In this document: positions 26,140 through 34,664 of the stretch, one piece after another | Numbering within the stretch: position 1 is the stretch's first letter | Layout of the letters: each line of letters begins with the position of its first letter | Origin: Blastococcus colisei | Lineage (GTDB): Bacteria > Actinomycetota > Actinomycetes > Mycobacteriales > Geodermatophilaceae | DNA: 64,000 nucleotides | Direction of reading: 5' to 3' | Assembly: GCF_006717095.1 (NCBI RefSeq) | Contig: NZ_VFQE01000001.1 | Span: 1,488,001 to 1,552,000, forward strand | Notes under the pieces: generated by a model | Told to the model about the DNA's origin: nothing | Databases searched by the model: none | Seen by the model: only the letters and a program-made list of their open reading frames with translations | Made by a program: the position numbers and the translations under genes

Positions 26140-26782
26140 TCACCGGCAATCGGCGGAGAGCTGGCGCCGCCACGACCCCCGGTCGCGCGACGGGGGCGTG
26201 AGCATCGCGGTGTCGCCCGAGATCCGGTAGCCACGCAACAGCGGCCGCACGCCCCGGAGTGCGTCGTCGACGGCACCGTCGAGGCGTTCTCCGGTCGGGT
26301 CGGCGAGGTGCATGACGAGCATGTCCACCTCGTCGTACACGCGCACACCGATCCGGATCATCGTTGGCCCGGAGGACGAGGTAGCGCCGCAGGTCGCTCA
26401 CCGAGCCCACCGTCTGCATCGTCAGGACCAGTTGGTGGAGCGGGACCACCGCGATGTCGGGGCGAACGCCATCGACGGTGCCCAGCTCCGCGGTGTGTGC
26501 GGTCACCCTGCTCAGCAGGCGGGCGCGCCGCCCCTCGAGCTCAGCCGACCTCGGGCTTCCCCGGGACGTCCAGGCCGATCGGAAGACGTCGTCGAGGTAT
26601 GCGTCCAGGTCGTCGCAGAGGCCGGCAGGCAGAGCCGCGACGACCATCCTGCGGACGTCGGGCTCCAGCAGGTCGGCTGCGCTGGGGCGCGCGGGGAGGC
26701 CGGGCAGCAGCGGGAGGTGGCCGGTCCCCACCGATGCCCGCGGAGGGACGGGCTCACCCGTCGTCGTCCGTCGGGTGGTCAT
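26140..26782 (-). pseudogene. Unrecognised operon gene, probably frameshifted near 26360
   Basis: From the ATG at 26782 (overlapping the upstream stop, ATGA) a protein-like frame runs MTTRRTTTGEP... to RRYLVLRAND, about 140 residues, with PLLPGLPARPSAADLLEP and helix-rich text. Beyond about 26360 that frame turns into an arginine-rich shadow, while another frame continues with protein-like IRIGVRVYDEVDMLVMHLADPTG...GYRISGDTAML and stops at 26140. That second frame has a stop just upstream of its ATG at 26361, so it is not independent of the first. A one-base indel, or programmed slippage at a GATGATCCGGATCGG stretch, best explains this. The alternative is two overlapping genes. Function unknown. 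Confidence 0.5.
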
Positions 26783-27975
26783 CGGTTCCCCGCTCCCTCG
26801 ACGACCCGGCCGGCGACCACCACCGACCGGACGTCGGTGAGGGCGGTGATGTCGTCCAGCGGGTTCCCGCCGGTGACCACCAGGTGCCCGGGGGCACCCG
26901 GGGACAGGTGTCCGAGGTCGTCGCGCAGCAGGCACCGGGCCGCGGTGGCCGTGACCGCCCGCACCGCGTCGAGAGTGGGCAGCCCGATGTCCCGGACCAG
27001 CAGGACCGCCTCCTCGGCGACGCCGCCGTGCGGGTTGAACGGGGTGCCCGCGTCGCTGGCACCGGCGATCGGGATGCCGGCCCGGGCGGCACGGCGCAGC
27101 GACTCGATGGTGACGCCCTGGATCTCCTCGCCCTTGGCGAGGACGGCCGGCTCAATGGCATCGGCGTTCCGGAGCATCCGGACCAGCGCCATCCGGGTGG
27201 TCACCAGCATCGCCCCGGTCGAGGCCATCAGCCCGACAGTCTCGTCGTCGAGGTGGACGCCGTGCTCGATGGTGGTCGCGCCGGCGCGCAGCGCCCGCTT
27301 CGTGCCCTCGATCCCGATGGCGTGCGCGGCGACCCAACGGCCCGCGGCGCGGGCCACGGCGGCGGCCGCGGCCAGTTCGGCCTCCGTGTAGGGCGCGTCG
27401 CCGATCGCGACGGACGGGGTGAGCACCCCGCCGGTGGCGACCAGCTTGATCCCGTCCGCCCCGCGGGCGAGCTCCTCGCGGGCCGCGTCGGCCATCGCCG
27501 CCTCGCCACGAACCTCGGTGCCCAGGTAGGGGATGTGGCCACCGGGAGCGGTGATCGCCCGGCCGGCCGCGGCCACCGCGGCGCCGGGCAGCCGGCCCGC
27601 GGCGACGTCCCGGCCGAGCGTGATCGCGATGTCGCCCGGCGCGCCCAGGTCGCGGACGGCCACCGTTCCGGCCCGCAGGGCGCGCACGCTGTTGGCCCGG
27701 GCGACCGCGGCCAGCTGCTCCGGGTCGGACCGGACGATGGAGCCCATGAAGTCGGCCGAGCCGTCGGCGACCAGGTGCACGTGGGCGTCCACCATCCCCG
27801 GCAGGACCGTGCCGTCGCCGACGTGGACCTCGGTCACGGTGCGGTCGACCCGGGGCGCGCGGCTGGTGGGGCCGACGTAGCTGATCCGGCCGTCCTGGAC
27901 CAACACCGTCCCGTCGCGCAACGGCTCGCCGGCGACGGGCACCACGTGCCCACGCATGACCACGCTGCCGCGCAC
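26779..27975 (-). CDS. Prolidase-like metal-dependent amidohydrolase, copy 2
   Basis: 398 aa, same family and layout as the plus-strand enzyme at 19904: MVDAHVHLVADG (HxH), GIKLVATGG (carboxylated Lys), AHAIGIEG (His), TIEHGVHLDDE (His) and ASDAGTPFNPHGG (Asp). All five metal positions are present. It starts at GTG 27975, five bases after the upstream stop, with GGGGGTG ahead; ATG 27957 is an alternative. Its stop overlaps the start of the frameshifted gene. Pairing with a dehydratase repeats the plus-strand arrangement. Confidence 0.8.
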   Translation of the reverse strand: MRGSVVMRGHVVPVAGEPLRDGTVLVQDGRISYVGPTSRAPRVDRTVTEVHVGDGTVLPGMVDAHVHLVADGSADFMGSIVRSDPEQLAAVARANSVRALRAGTVAVRDLGAPGDIAITLGRDVAAGRLPGAAVAAAGRAITAPGGHIPYLGTEVRGEAAMADAAREELARGADGIKLVATGGVLTPSVAIGDAPYTEAELAAAAAVARAAGRWVAAHAIGIEGTKRALRAGATTIEHGVHLDDETVGLMASTGAMLVTTRMALVRMLRNADAIEPAVLAKGEEIQGVTIESLRRAARAGIPIAGASDAGTPFNPHGGVAEEAVLLVRDIGLPTLDAVRAVTATAARCLLRDDLGHLSPGAPGHLVVTGGNPLDDITALTDVRSVVVAGRVVEGAGNR

Positions 27976-27979
27976 CCGC

Positions 27980-28930
27980 TCACACCCCCGTCTCGGGCAG
28001 CACCGACCAGGACGCCGGGTCCAGGTTGGCGCCGCACACCAGCGCCCCCACCGTCGACCCGCGCGGCGCCACGTACGCGCCGCACAGCAGCGCGGCGAGC
28101 GCCGTCGCCCCGCCCGGCTCGGCGAGCACCCGAAGCTCCTCCCACAGCACCCGCTGAGCGTGCCGGATGGCGTCGTCCGGCACGAGCACCGACTCGTCCA
28201 CGTACCGGCTGGTCACCTCGTGGGCGATGGTGCCCAGCCGGCGGGCACCGAGGGCGTCGGCGGCGATGCCGCCCACCTCCACGTCGACCGGTTCCCCGGC
28301 CCGTCGGGCCGCGTGCAGGGTCGGCGCCGCCTCGGGCTCCACCGCGACCACGGCGAGGCTGTCGGTGTACCAGGCGGCGCAGCCGGCGATCAGCCCGCCG
28401 CCGCCGACGGCGACCAGGACGGTGTCCAGGTCGGGGCACTGCTGGGCGAGCTCGGCGGCGACGGTGCCCTGGCCGGCGACGACCTCGGGCTGGTCGTAGG
28501 CGTGCACCCGCAGCGCACCGGTGCGGTTCCCCTGCTCGACGCTGGCAGCGAAGGCCTCGGCGTAGGTCGCGCCGACGGCGGTGACCTGGGCGCCGTACCG
28601 CCGGATCCGCTCCTGCTTGGCAGCCGGTGCGGTGGCCGGCACGAAGATCTCGGCCCGGACCCCGATCGCCGAGGCGGCGTAGGCGACGGCGGCACCGTGG
28701 TTGCCGCCGGAGGCGGCGATCACGCCGGCGGGAGGGACGGCGGCGGACAGCAGCGTGTTGAACGCGCCCCGGACCTTGAAGGACCCGGAGTGCTGCATGC
28801 CCTCGAGCTTCAGGGCGACGTCGTGCGGGAGACCCACCCGGTCGCCGTCCAGGACGACGACGGGCGTCCGCCGGGCGAGCGGGCCGATCCGCGCGGCCGC
28901 GGCCTGCACGTCGGCGCGGGTGACGCTCAC
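27980..28930 (-). CDS. PLP-dependent threonine/serine dehydratase-like enzyme, copy 2
   Basis: 316 aa fold-type II PLP enzyme. Schiff-base Lys K52 in GSFKVRGA, canonical SGGNHGAAVAYA loop, PLP phosphate loop AVGGGGLIAG, and a late CGAN in place of the usual SGGN. Similar in length and motif order to the copy at 18918. Its GTG start overlaps the stop of the GST-like gene (GTGA). Probably deaminates a hydroxy amino acid released by the hydrolases downstream (inference). Confidence 0.8.
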   Translation of the reverse strand: MSVTRADVQAAAARIGPLARRTPVVVLDGDRVGLPHDVALKLEGMQHSGSFKVRGAFNTLLSAAVPPAGVIAASGGNHGAAVAYAASAIGVRAEIFVPATAPAAKQERIRRYGAQVTAVGATYAEAFAASVEQGNRTGALRVHAYDQPEVVAGQGTVAAELAQQCPDLDTVLVAVGGGGLIAGCAAWYTDSLAVVAVEPEAAPTLHAARRAGEPVDVEVGGIAADALGARRLGTIAHEVTSRYVDESVLVPDDAIRHAQRVLWEELRVLAEPGGATALAALLCGAYVAPRGSTVGALVCGANLDPASWSVLPETGV

Positions 28931-29961
28931 CGGTGGGCGATCCCGCCGGGACCGTGGCCGGCCGGCACCTCTTCGCCCGCGACCACCGGCCCCGGGGGAG
29001 TGCCCTCGCCGAACGGCCGGTCACCGAGCTGGTCGCGGCCGTGCGGCATCAGCCAACCGGACGTGTCCGGCCCCGCCGGGATGATCTGCGTCGGGTTGAT
29101 GTCGGCGTGGACGACGTAGTAGTGCTCCTTGATCTGCGGGAAGTCGATCGTGTCGCCGAAGCCGGGGGTCTGGAACAGGTCACGCGCGTAGGCCCACAGC
29201 ACCGGCATCTCCGACAGCTTCTGCCGATTGCACTTGAAGTGGCCGTGGTAGACGGTGTCGAACCGCGCCAGCGTCGTGAACAGCCGGACGTCGGCCTCGG
29301 TGATCTGCCCGCCCATCAGGAACCGCCGATGCTCGAGGCGCTCCTCCAGCCAGTCCAGCGCGGTGAACAGCCGCTCGTAGGCCTTGTCGTAAGCGCGCTG
29401 CGAGCCGGAGAAGCCGCACCGGTACACCCCGTTGTTGACCTCGGTGTAGACGCGCTCCATCACCTCGTCCATCTCGTCCCGCAGGTGCTCGGGGTAGAGG
29501 TCGGGAGCGCCCTCGCGGTGGTAGGCGGTCCACTGCGTGGAGAGGTCGAGGGTGATCTGCGGGAAGTCGTTGGTGACGACGGCGCCGCTCGGGACGTCGA
29601 CCATCGCCGGCACCGTGATCCCGCGGGAGTACTGCGGATCGCGGGCGAGGAAGGCCTGCTGGAGCCGCTCGTACCCGAGCACCGGGTCGCGGCCGCCGGG
29701 GTCGAGGTCGAAGGTCCAGCTGCGCTCGTCGTGGGTGGGCCCGCACATGCCCATCGAGATGACCGGCTCCAGCCCGAGCAGCCGGCGGACGATGACCGAC
29801 CGGTTCGCCCACGGGCACGCGCGCGCGATGACGAGCCGGTAGCGGCCGGGCTCCACCGGCCAGCCGCTCGATCCGTCCGCGGTGATCCGGTCGGAGAGGT
29901 ACTTGGAGTCGCGTCGGTACTCGGACTCGACGTAACCGGACCCGCTGGTGTCTTCGCTCAC
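28927..29961 (-). CDS. Glutathionyl-hydroquinone reductase-like (ECM4/YqjG) protein
   Basis: 344 aa. Thioredoxin-fold half with the signature ACPWANR (catalytic Cys49), preceded by YRLVIAR and followed by RRLLGLEPVIS; glutaredoxin-like ITVPAMVD with cis-Pro; and a helical C-terminal half with RVYTEVNNGVYRCGFSGSQRAYDKAYERLF, diagnostic of the Omega/Xi-class GHR group. In actinomycetes the thiol may be mycothiol rather than glutathione (inference). The start is a GTG at 29961. First gene of the minus-strand operon, fused by GTGA to the dehydratase. The last 35 residues are a glycine/proline-rich tail. Confidence 0.85.
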   Translation of the reverse strand: MSEDTSGSGYVESEYRRDSKYLSDRITADGSSGWPVEPGRYRLVIARACPWANRSVIVRRLLGLEPVISMGMCGPTHDERSWTFDLDPGGRDPVLGYERLQQAFLARDPQYSRGITVPAMVDVPSGAVVTNDFPQITLDLSTQWTAYHREGAPDLYPEHLRDEMDEVMERVYTEVNNGVYRCGFSGSQRAYDKAYERLFTALDWLEERLEHRRFLMGGQITEADVRLFTTLARFDTVYHGHFKCNRQKLSEMPVLWAYARDLFQTPGFGDTIDFPQIKEHYYVVHADINPTQIIPAGPDTSGWLMPHGRDQLGDRPFGEGTPPGPVVAGEEVPAGHGPGGIAHR

Positions 29962-30096
29962 CGGTCGAGCGTTCCCGATGCCATCGGGGCTCACACCCCC
30001 GGTCACCGAAGCGCAACATCGTGGTCCGCGCGCCGCTGTGCGTGGGGCGCACCCAGGAACGGTCCGCAGCAGGCAGATCTGCGTACGGTCCGCGCA

Positions 30097-31062
30097 ATGA
30101 AGGCAATCGTGCGCGAGACGTACGGACCACCGGAAGAGCTGCAGTGGGGCACCGCCGACGAGCCGGTGATCGGAGACGACGACGTCCTGGTACAGGTGGT
30201 CGCGGCCGGCGTCGACCAGGGCGTGTGGCACCTGGTCACCGGGCTGCCGCGGGCCATCCGGCTCGCGGGATTCGGCGTACGGAAGCCGAAGAACGCCGTG
30301 CCCGGCATGGACGTCGCCGGCGTCGTGACGGCGGTCGGAGCGCACGTGACCCGGTTCCGCGCCGGGGACGAGGTGTTCGGCATCGGGTCGAGCAGCTATG
30401 CGGAGTACGCGGCGGTGCCCGCGAAGAACCTGGTGGCCAAGCCCGCGAACGTGCCGTTCACCGATGCCGCCGCCGTCCCGAACTCGGCGCTCGCCGCGCT
30501 GCAGGGGCTGCGCAAGGGCGACGTCCAGGCGGGCCAGCGGGTACTGGTCATCGGCGCCGGCGGGGGAGTGGGCTCCTACGCGGTGCAGCTGGCCGTGGCG
30601 GCCGGTGCGGACGTCACCGGCATCTGCAGCACGGCCAAGACGGACTTCGTCCGGTCGCTGGGTGCCGACGACGTCCTCGACTACACCCGCGAGCAGATCA
30701 TCGACGGCGGACGGCGCTACGACCTCATCCTCGACACCGGCGGCAACCGGAAGCTGCGCGAGCTCCGCCGCGCGCTGACTTCGGCCGGCACCCTCGTCAT
30801 CGTCGGGGCGGAGGTCGGCGGCTGGCGGCAGGGCATCGAGCGGCAGCTCGTGGCGATGCTGCTGAACCCGTTCATCCGGCAGAACCTGCGCAGCTACGTG
30901 TCCGGACCGAACCCGGCCGACCTGCAGGCGCTCGCCGACCACCTCGCGGCCGGGACGCTGCGGGCGCCGGTCGACCGCACATTCCCGCTGGCCGAGGCCG
31001 GTGCGGCGATCCAGTACATGCGCGACGGCAAGGCCAAGGGCAAGGTGGTGCTCACCGTCTGA
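30097..31062 (+). CDS. Quinone oxidoreductase-like MDR enzyme
   Basis: 321 aa medium-chain dehydrogenase/reductase without structural zinc. GVDQGVWHLVTG and VPGMDVAGVVTAVG form the GroES-like half. The NAD(P) site reads VLVIGAGGGVGSYAVQLA (about residue 150), and AAGTLRAPVDRTFPLAEAGAAIQYM..GKAKGKVVLTV is the standard ending. It would reduce quinones or enones with NADPH. The start at 30097 has little ribosome-site signal and may be leaderless. Divergent from the GHR-like gene, which also handles quinones. Confidence 0.85.
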   Translation: MKAIVRETYGPPEELQWGTADEPVIGDDDVLVQVVAAGVDQGVWHLVTGLPRAIRLAGFGVRKPKNAVPGMDVAGVVTAVGAHVTRFRAGDEVFGIGSSSYAEYAAVPAKNLVAKPANVPFTDAAAVPNSALAALQGLRKGDVQAGQRVLVIGAGGGVGSYAVQLAVAAGADVTGICSTAKTDFVRSLGADDVLDYTREQIIDGGRRYDLILDTGGNRKLRELRRALTSAGTLVIVGAEVGGWRQGIERQLVAMLLNPFIRQNLRSYVSGPNPADLQALADHLAAGTLRAPVDRTFPLAEAGAAIQYMRDGKAKGKVVLTV

Positions 31063-31073
31063 GCGGGGGGATC

Positions 31074-31808
31074 TCAGGCGGCCGGCGGGGCGCCGCGCAG
31101 CCGGACGACGGCGGCGCGGTAGTTCCGGCGGCCGACGATGCGCCATGCGGTGCGGGTGGCCGGCGCGAGCCCGGCCATGAGGCGGGCCCGGTCGATGGCG
31201 CAGGCGTCCTCCAGGGCCAGGCCCAGGAAGAGCAGCTGCTCGCGGCCCGACAGGTTCGTCGTCGCCGCCCGGCCCACCGCCGTCCACTCGGCGTCGGTGA
31301 GGTACTGGGCGACCAGCGGCAGCAGGTCCCTTTCCTCGGCCGAGAGGTGGGCGTCGACCGTGTCGGCCACGCGGGTGCAGGCGCGGACGAAGGCGTTGCG
31401 CGCCGGGAGGGTGCCGGCGACCGCCCACTGGCGGGCCACGGTGGAGAGGTCGCGCAGCATGTGGTCCAGCAGGGCCGCGCGGCTGGTCCAGTAGGCGACG
31501 GCATCGCGGGCGGCGTCCTCCTGGCGGGCCGGCAGGCCGCGGAACAGCGCGGGCCACAGCAGTTCCCGCTCGGTGCTGTGGTGCTGGAGCAGGACGCGCG
31601 CCATCAGGTCGGCGTGCGCGGTGAGGTCGGCGGTGCGGACGGCGTCGTCGGCCGGCGCCCAGCTCGCCAGCTCGGCCAGCAGCCGGAACTCGCGGCGCAC
31701 CGCCTGGTGCAGCACCCGCTGGTAGGCGACGGCGGGGCAGTGGCGCGGCGTGGTCTCGGCCGACGTGCGGGGCGACGGGATGAGCGGGCGGGGAAGGACG
31801 GCGGTCAT
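31074..31808 (-). CDS. Hemerythrin-like (HHE) domain protein
   Basis: 244 aa all-helical protein. Ligand-type patterns include TAHADLMARVLLQHHSTERELLWP, RAALLDHMLRD and VDAHLSAEERDLLPL, matching the four-helix HHE cation-binding fold that holds a di-iron site. The C-terminal 80 residues (LSGREQLLFLGLALEDACAIDRARLMAGL) form the extension common in actinobacterial members. Possible roles are oxygen, nitric oxide or redox sensing. Convergent with the oxidoreductase 11 bases away; no operon partner. Confidence 0.8.
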   Translation of the reverse strand: MTAVLPRPLIPSPRTSAETTPRHCPAVAYQRVLHQAVRREFRLLAELASWAPADDAVRTADLTAHADLMARVLLQHHSTERELLWPALFRGLPARQEDAARDAVAYWTSRAALLDHMLRDLSTVARQWAVAGTLPARNAFVRACTRVADTVDAHLSAEERDLLPLVAQYLTDAEWTAVGRAATTNLSGREQLLFLGLALEDACAIDRARLMAGLAPATRTAWRIVGRRNYRAAVVRLRGAPPAA

Positions 31809-31916
31809 CGGGGCACCTCGGACTTCGGCCGGATCGGACGCGTTCGACGCTAGGAAGAGGCGCGTCCCGGCCAGTAGGTACAGATGTCCCGAACTTCCTG
31901 GGATTCCGCCCGGGAT

Positions 31917-32330
31917 CTACAGCCGGCTGGCCGTGGCGTCGTCCTCGGTGCCGTCGAAGAAGTGGTCGAGGACCTGGCGGAAGACCGGCTCGTCGGGTGC
32001 GGCGTGGGCGAAGAGGGTCATCGACGAGCGCAGTTTCATGGCGTCGACCGGCCCGAGCACGCGCTCGGGGTCGGCGGTGTCGAGGTCAGTGAGCGCCGTC
32101 GCGCACTCGACCAGCCGGCGGCCGAGCGTCGGGTGCGCCAAATAGGCCCGCGCCTCCTCGACCCCGGAGATCGCGAACCGCTGCGCCATGCCGCTTCGCC
32201 CGAGGCCCGCGATCTGCGGGAAGACGAACCACATCCAGTGCGTCCGCTTCTCGCCGGCGCGCAGCTCGGCCAGCGCCTGGTCGTAGGTGTGCGCCTGGGC
32301 GTCGAGGAACCGCTGGAGGTCGAAGGTCAC
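31917..32330 (-). CDS. DUF1810 family protein
   Basis: 137 aa. Starts at GTG 32330 with FDLQRFLDAQAHTYDQALAELRAGEKRTHWMWFVFPQIAGLG, the DUF1810 hallmark, followed by RLVECATAL and DAMKLRSSMTLFAHA. A small cytosolic calpastatin-like family of unknown role found widely in bacteria. Divergent from the TIGR03086 gene by 55 bases. Confidence 0.88.
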   Translation of the reverse strand: MTFDLQRFLDAQAHTYDQALAELRAGEKRTHWMWFVFPQIAGLGRSGMAQRFAISGVEEARAYLAHPTLGRRLVECATALTDLDTADPERVLGPVDAMKLRSSMTLFAHAAPDEPVFRQVLDHFFDGTEDDATASRL

Positions 32331-32385
32331 CGGGCCAGCCTCGCACCGGCGATGACTTTCCGACCGGGGTCCGGTCTGACACGAC

Positions 32386-32964
32386 ATGCAGACGACGACG
32401 CTCGACCTGGATTCCCAGACCGCCGAGGTGGCCCGCATCGTGGCCGGTGTCCGCGACGACCAGCTGTGCCACCCGACGCCGTGCGCCGGCCTGAACGTGG
32501 CCGCGCTGCTCGACCACCTGGTCGGGCTCACGTCGGCGTTCCGGCTGGCCGCGGAGAAGGCGGTGTTCGACGGCGGCCCGTCCGCGGACGCCGCGCACCT
32601 CGCACCCGACTGGCGCACCCGGCTGCCCGCCCGGCTCGACGCGCTGGCCGCCGCGTGGCGTGACCCGGGCGCCTGGAAGGGGGAGACGGAGGTCGCCGGT
32701 GTGCGGCTCCCCGCGCCCGCGATGGCCACGGTCGCTCTGAACGAGGTGCTGATCCACGGCTGGGACCTCGCCGTCGCCACCGGGCAGACCTACCTACCCG
32801 ACCCCGCGAGCGTCCGGGCCTGCCGGGAGATGGTCGGTGACCGCACCGGCGCCACCGACGAGCCCGACGGGTTGTTCGGCGCCGTCGTCCCCGTGCCCGC
32901 CGACGCCCCGGAGTTCGACCGGCTGCTCGGTCAGACCGGTCGCGATCCCGCCTGGACCGCCTGA
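32386..32964 (+). CDS. TIGR03086 family (DinB / maleylpyruvate-isomerase-like) protein
   Basis: 192 aa four-helix-bundle metal-binding protein. LCHPTPCAGLNVAALLDHLVGLTSAF is the diagnostic first motif with a metal-ligand His, and NEVLIHGWDLAVATGQ the second; a C-terminal PDAPEFDRLLGQTGRDPAW is typical. Homologues include mycothiol-dependent enzymes, but the reaction of this subgroup is not established. It ends 16 bases before the convergent tandem-ABM copy B. Confidence 0.85.
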   Translation: MQTTTLDLDSQTAEVARIVAGVRDDQLCHPTPCAGLNVAALLDHLVGLTSAFRLAAEKAVFDGGPSADAAHLAPDWRTRLPARLDALAAAWRDPGAWKGETEVAGVRLPAPAMATVALNEVLIHGWDLAVATGQTYLPDPASVRACREMVGDRTGATDEPDGLFGAVVPVPADAPEFDRLLGQTGRDPAWTA

Positions 32965-32980
32965 CCAGGCCGCCCGCTGG

Positions 32981-33601
32981 TCAGACCGTCTCGGGCACGC
33001 GGAGGTGGGCGAGGGCGAGGTCGAACTCGGCCACGTCGGTGATCTCACCGCCCATCTGCCGGGCGAACTCCTCGCGCATGGGCTGCGCCATGGCGGCTGC
33101 GGCCTTCATGGCGGCGCGGCCTTCGTAGACCACTGCGGTGACGGCACGTCCCGACTCGCGGTCGGCCAGCAGGCTGACGCTGCAGAAGCCGGGCAGGTCC
33201 TCCAACCGCGGGAGCAGGCTCAGCCGGAAGGCGTCCATGGTGCGCTCGGCGTCGGCGGGGTCCCCACGGCTCCAGATCACCCGGCAGCAGGCGCCGTCGG
33301 GCGCGTAGTGCAGGCGGTGCAGCACCGCGATCTCCCACTCCTGCACCTCGGGCCGGCCGCCCAGGATCCCCGCGAAGCGCAGCCGTAGCGCGTGGAGCGG
33401 CGACTCGCTGCCGTGCATCGCCTCCTCGGTCTGCCAGGAGGTCGTGGCGATGCATCGCCCGCTGTCGCGGTCGCACAGCATCGACAGGCCCACGAAGCCG
33501 TCCAGTCCGTAGAGGGCCGGCATGACCTTGGCGCGGAGGTAGGCCACCGCGTCGTCGACGGACGCCGGGTTGCCGTTCACCGTGGCCGATCGGGCGTACA
33601 T
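32981..33601 (-). CDS. Tandem ABM-like (dimeric alpha-beta barrel) protein, copy B
   Basis: 206 aa, same length as copy A at 2261-2881 and alike throughout: MYARS start, GLSMLCDRDSGRCIATTSW in domain 1, GFCSVSLLADRESGRAVTAVVY in domain 2, identical LAHLRVPETV end. Upstream, GAGAGGAGTGGTGGC before the ATG is identical in both copies, and so are promoter spacing and leader layout. The proteins have diverged enough that this is not a recent duplication, so the shared leader looks selected. Function unknown; one-domain relatives include monooxygenases and stress-response barrel proteins. Confidence 0.75.
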   Translation of the reverse strand: MYARSATVNGNPASVDDAVAYLRAKVMPALYGLDGFVGLSMLCDRDSGRCIATTSWQTEEAMHGSESPLHALRLRFAGILGGRPEVQEWEIAVLHRLHYAPDGACCRVIWSRGDPADAERTMDAFRLSLLPRLEDLPGFCSVSLLADRESGRAVTAVVYEGRAAMKAAAAMAQPMREEFARQMGGEITDVAEFDLALAHLRVPETV

Positions 33602-33625
33602 GCCACCACTCCTCTCGGGAGTCGG

Positions 33626-33650
33626 CGGCGACGGCGCTGCTGCGTCGCCG
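33626..33650 (-). promoter_or_regulatory. Leader hairpin of tandem-ABM copy B
   Basis: Perfect 8-bp arms CGGCGACG (33626-33633) and CGTCGCCG (33643-33650) with a 9-base loop, between the -10-like box and the ribosome site. Sequence differs from the copy-A hairpin but position is the same. Confidence 0.4.
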
Positions 33651-33659
33651 AGCGCTCAC

Positions 33660-33687
33660 TGTCCTCGCAGTGGCGCCGGGAGGGCAA
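33660..33687 (-). promoter_or_regulatory. Promoter of tandem-ABM copy B
   Basis: Minus strand TTGCCC (33687-33682), 16-base spacer, AGGACA (33665-33660), about 59 bases before the start codon. Same spacing and -10-like box as copy A (2938-2965). Confidence 0.5.
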
Positions 33688-33702
33688 CGGCGTGCTGCGC
33701 CA

Positions 33703-34458
33703 TCAGACCGGTCGGGACGCGTGGCGGACCGCCTGACCCAGCGCCACCGCGTGGGTCAGGCGCAGGGTGCCGCTGAGCCACAGCAGCACGTCGTGCAGCC
33801 GGAGCCGGCCGAGCTCGACCCCGCAGGCCGCCAGCTCGCGCTCGAGCCTGCTGAACGCGGATTCGTTGGCCCTCACCTCGCGGTGGATCACCGCCTCGAC
33901 ACCGCTGTCGCCCTCGCGCACGTGCGGGAACAGCTGCCAGCGGGTGGTGCGGCTCAGCAGCGGGACGAGCGACGGACGACGGTGGTGCAGCGCCGCGGTG
34001 ACGTGCTGCGCCGGGACACCGGGGATCTCCGAGCAGTGCTGCCAGATCCGGCGGAGCCACGCGCCGACGGTCCCCGGCTCGGCCAGCACGGAGAACTCGT
34101 CGTCCGGGAGTTCGCTGAACGGGCGGCCCGCGGCACGGTCGCGGGCGGCGTCGGCGAGCGCTGCCACGTCGTCCAGGACCGCCTTCATCGCCGACCACGA
34201 CGCGGGGTCGAGGCGGCCGTGCAGCCCCTCGGCGGTGAGGATGTCCGGCTCGCCGAGCGGACCGGGGGAGCCCGCCCGCCGGTCGAACCGCTCGTAGGCG
34301 AACGCCGGGATCTCGACCCACCGGCCGGTGCGCGCGTTCGGCGCGCGGTAGTGGAAGGGCCGTCGTCCCCGGGCGTAGCCGAGGACGGCGGCCAGCGCGG
34401 TGTCGACGGGCAGCGGGTCGGGGCCGGCGCTCGGCAGGACCAGCTGCGCGTCGTCCAC
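33703..34458 (-). CDS. DUF6308 family protein
   Basis: 251 aa soluble protein matching the actinobacterial DUF6308 pattern: YARGRRPFHYRAPNARTGRW near the N-terminus, ILTAEGLHGRLDPASW, and a C-terminal WQLFPHVREGD followed by LHDVLLWLSGTLRL. No catalytic motif recognised; function unknown. The GTG at 34458 has GGAAGGAAAG upstream. Divergent from the XRE-cupin regulator across 206 bases. Confidence 0.7.
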   Translation of the reverse strand: MDDAQLVLPSAGPDPLPVDTALAAVLGYARGRRPFHYRAPNARTGRWVEIPAFAYERFDRRAGSPGPLGEPDILTAEGLHGRLDPASWSAMKAVLDDVAALADAARDRAAGRPFSELPDDEFSVLAEPGTVGAWLRRIWQHCSEIPGVPAQHVTAALHHRRPSLVPLLSRTTRWQLFPHVREGDSGVEAVIHREVRANESAFSRLERELAACGVELGRLRLHDVLLWLSGTLRLTHAVALGQAVRHASRPV

Positions 34459-34562
34459 CGGCTTTCCTTCCGCTCTGGTGGCGTCATCGTCGCAGGTCCG
34501 CAGGAACGAACCCTGTCCGCGCGCGGCCGGCCGGTGAACACGGCGAGTTCCGATACCAACAG

Positions 34563-34628
34563 TTCAGTGAAAAACATGCATCAGAGTCGCGGTGCAGGTA
34601 TTGACTCAGTGAACTTCTTCACTATGGT
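34563..34628 (+). promoter_or_regulatory. Promoter and dyad sites of the XRE-cupin regulator
   Basis: TTGACT (34601-34606), 16 bases, TATGGT (34623-34628) form a good vegetative-type promoter 36 bases before the regulator start. The spacer holds GTGAA-N4-TTCAC (34609-34622), and a related dyad TTCA-G-TGAA lies upstream (34563-34571). Both are plausible operators, perhaps for autoregulation. The stretch is clearly more AT-rich than its surroundings. Confidence 0.55.
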
Positions 34629-34664
34629 GGATGTCACCACCCAGTCGGTCCTGGAGGTCTCCCG

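Noticed and set aside
26087-26154. Possible 18-codon GTG frame between the frameshifted gene and the M20 gene
   Set aside because: Too short and lacking its own ribosome site; it is probably the leftover 3' end of the reading frame plus the M20 ribosome-binding region.
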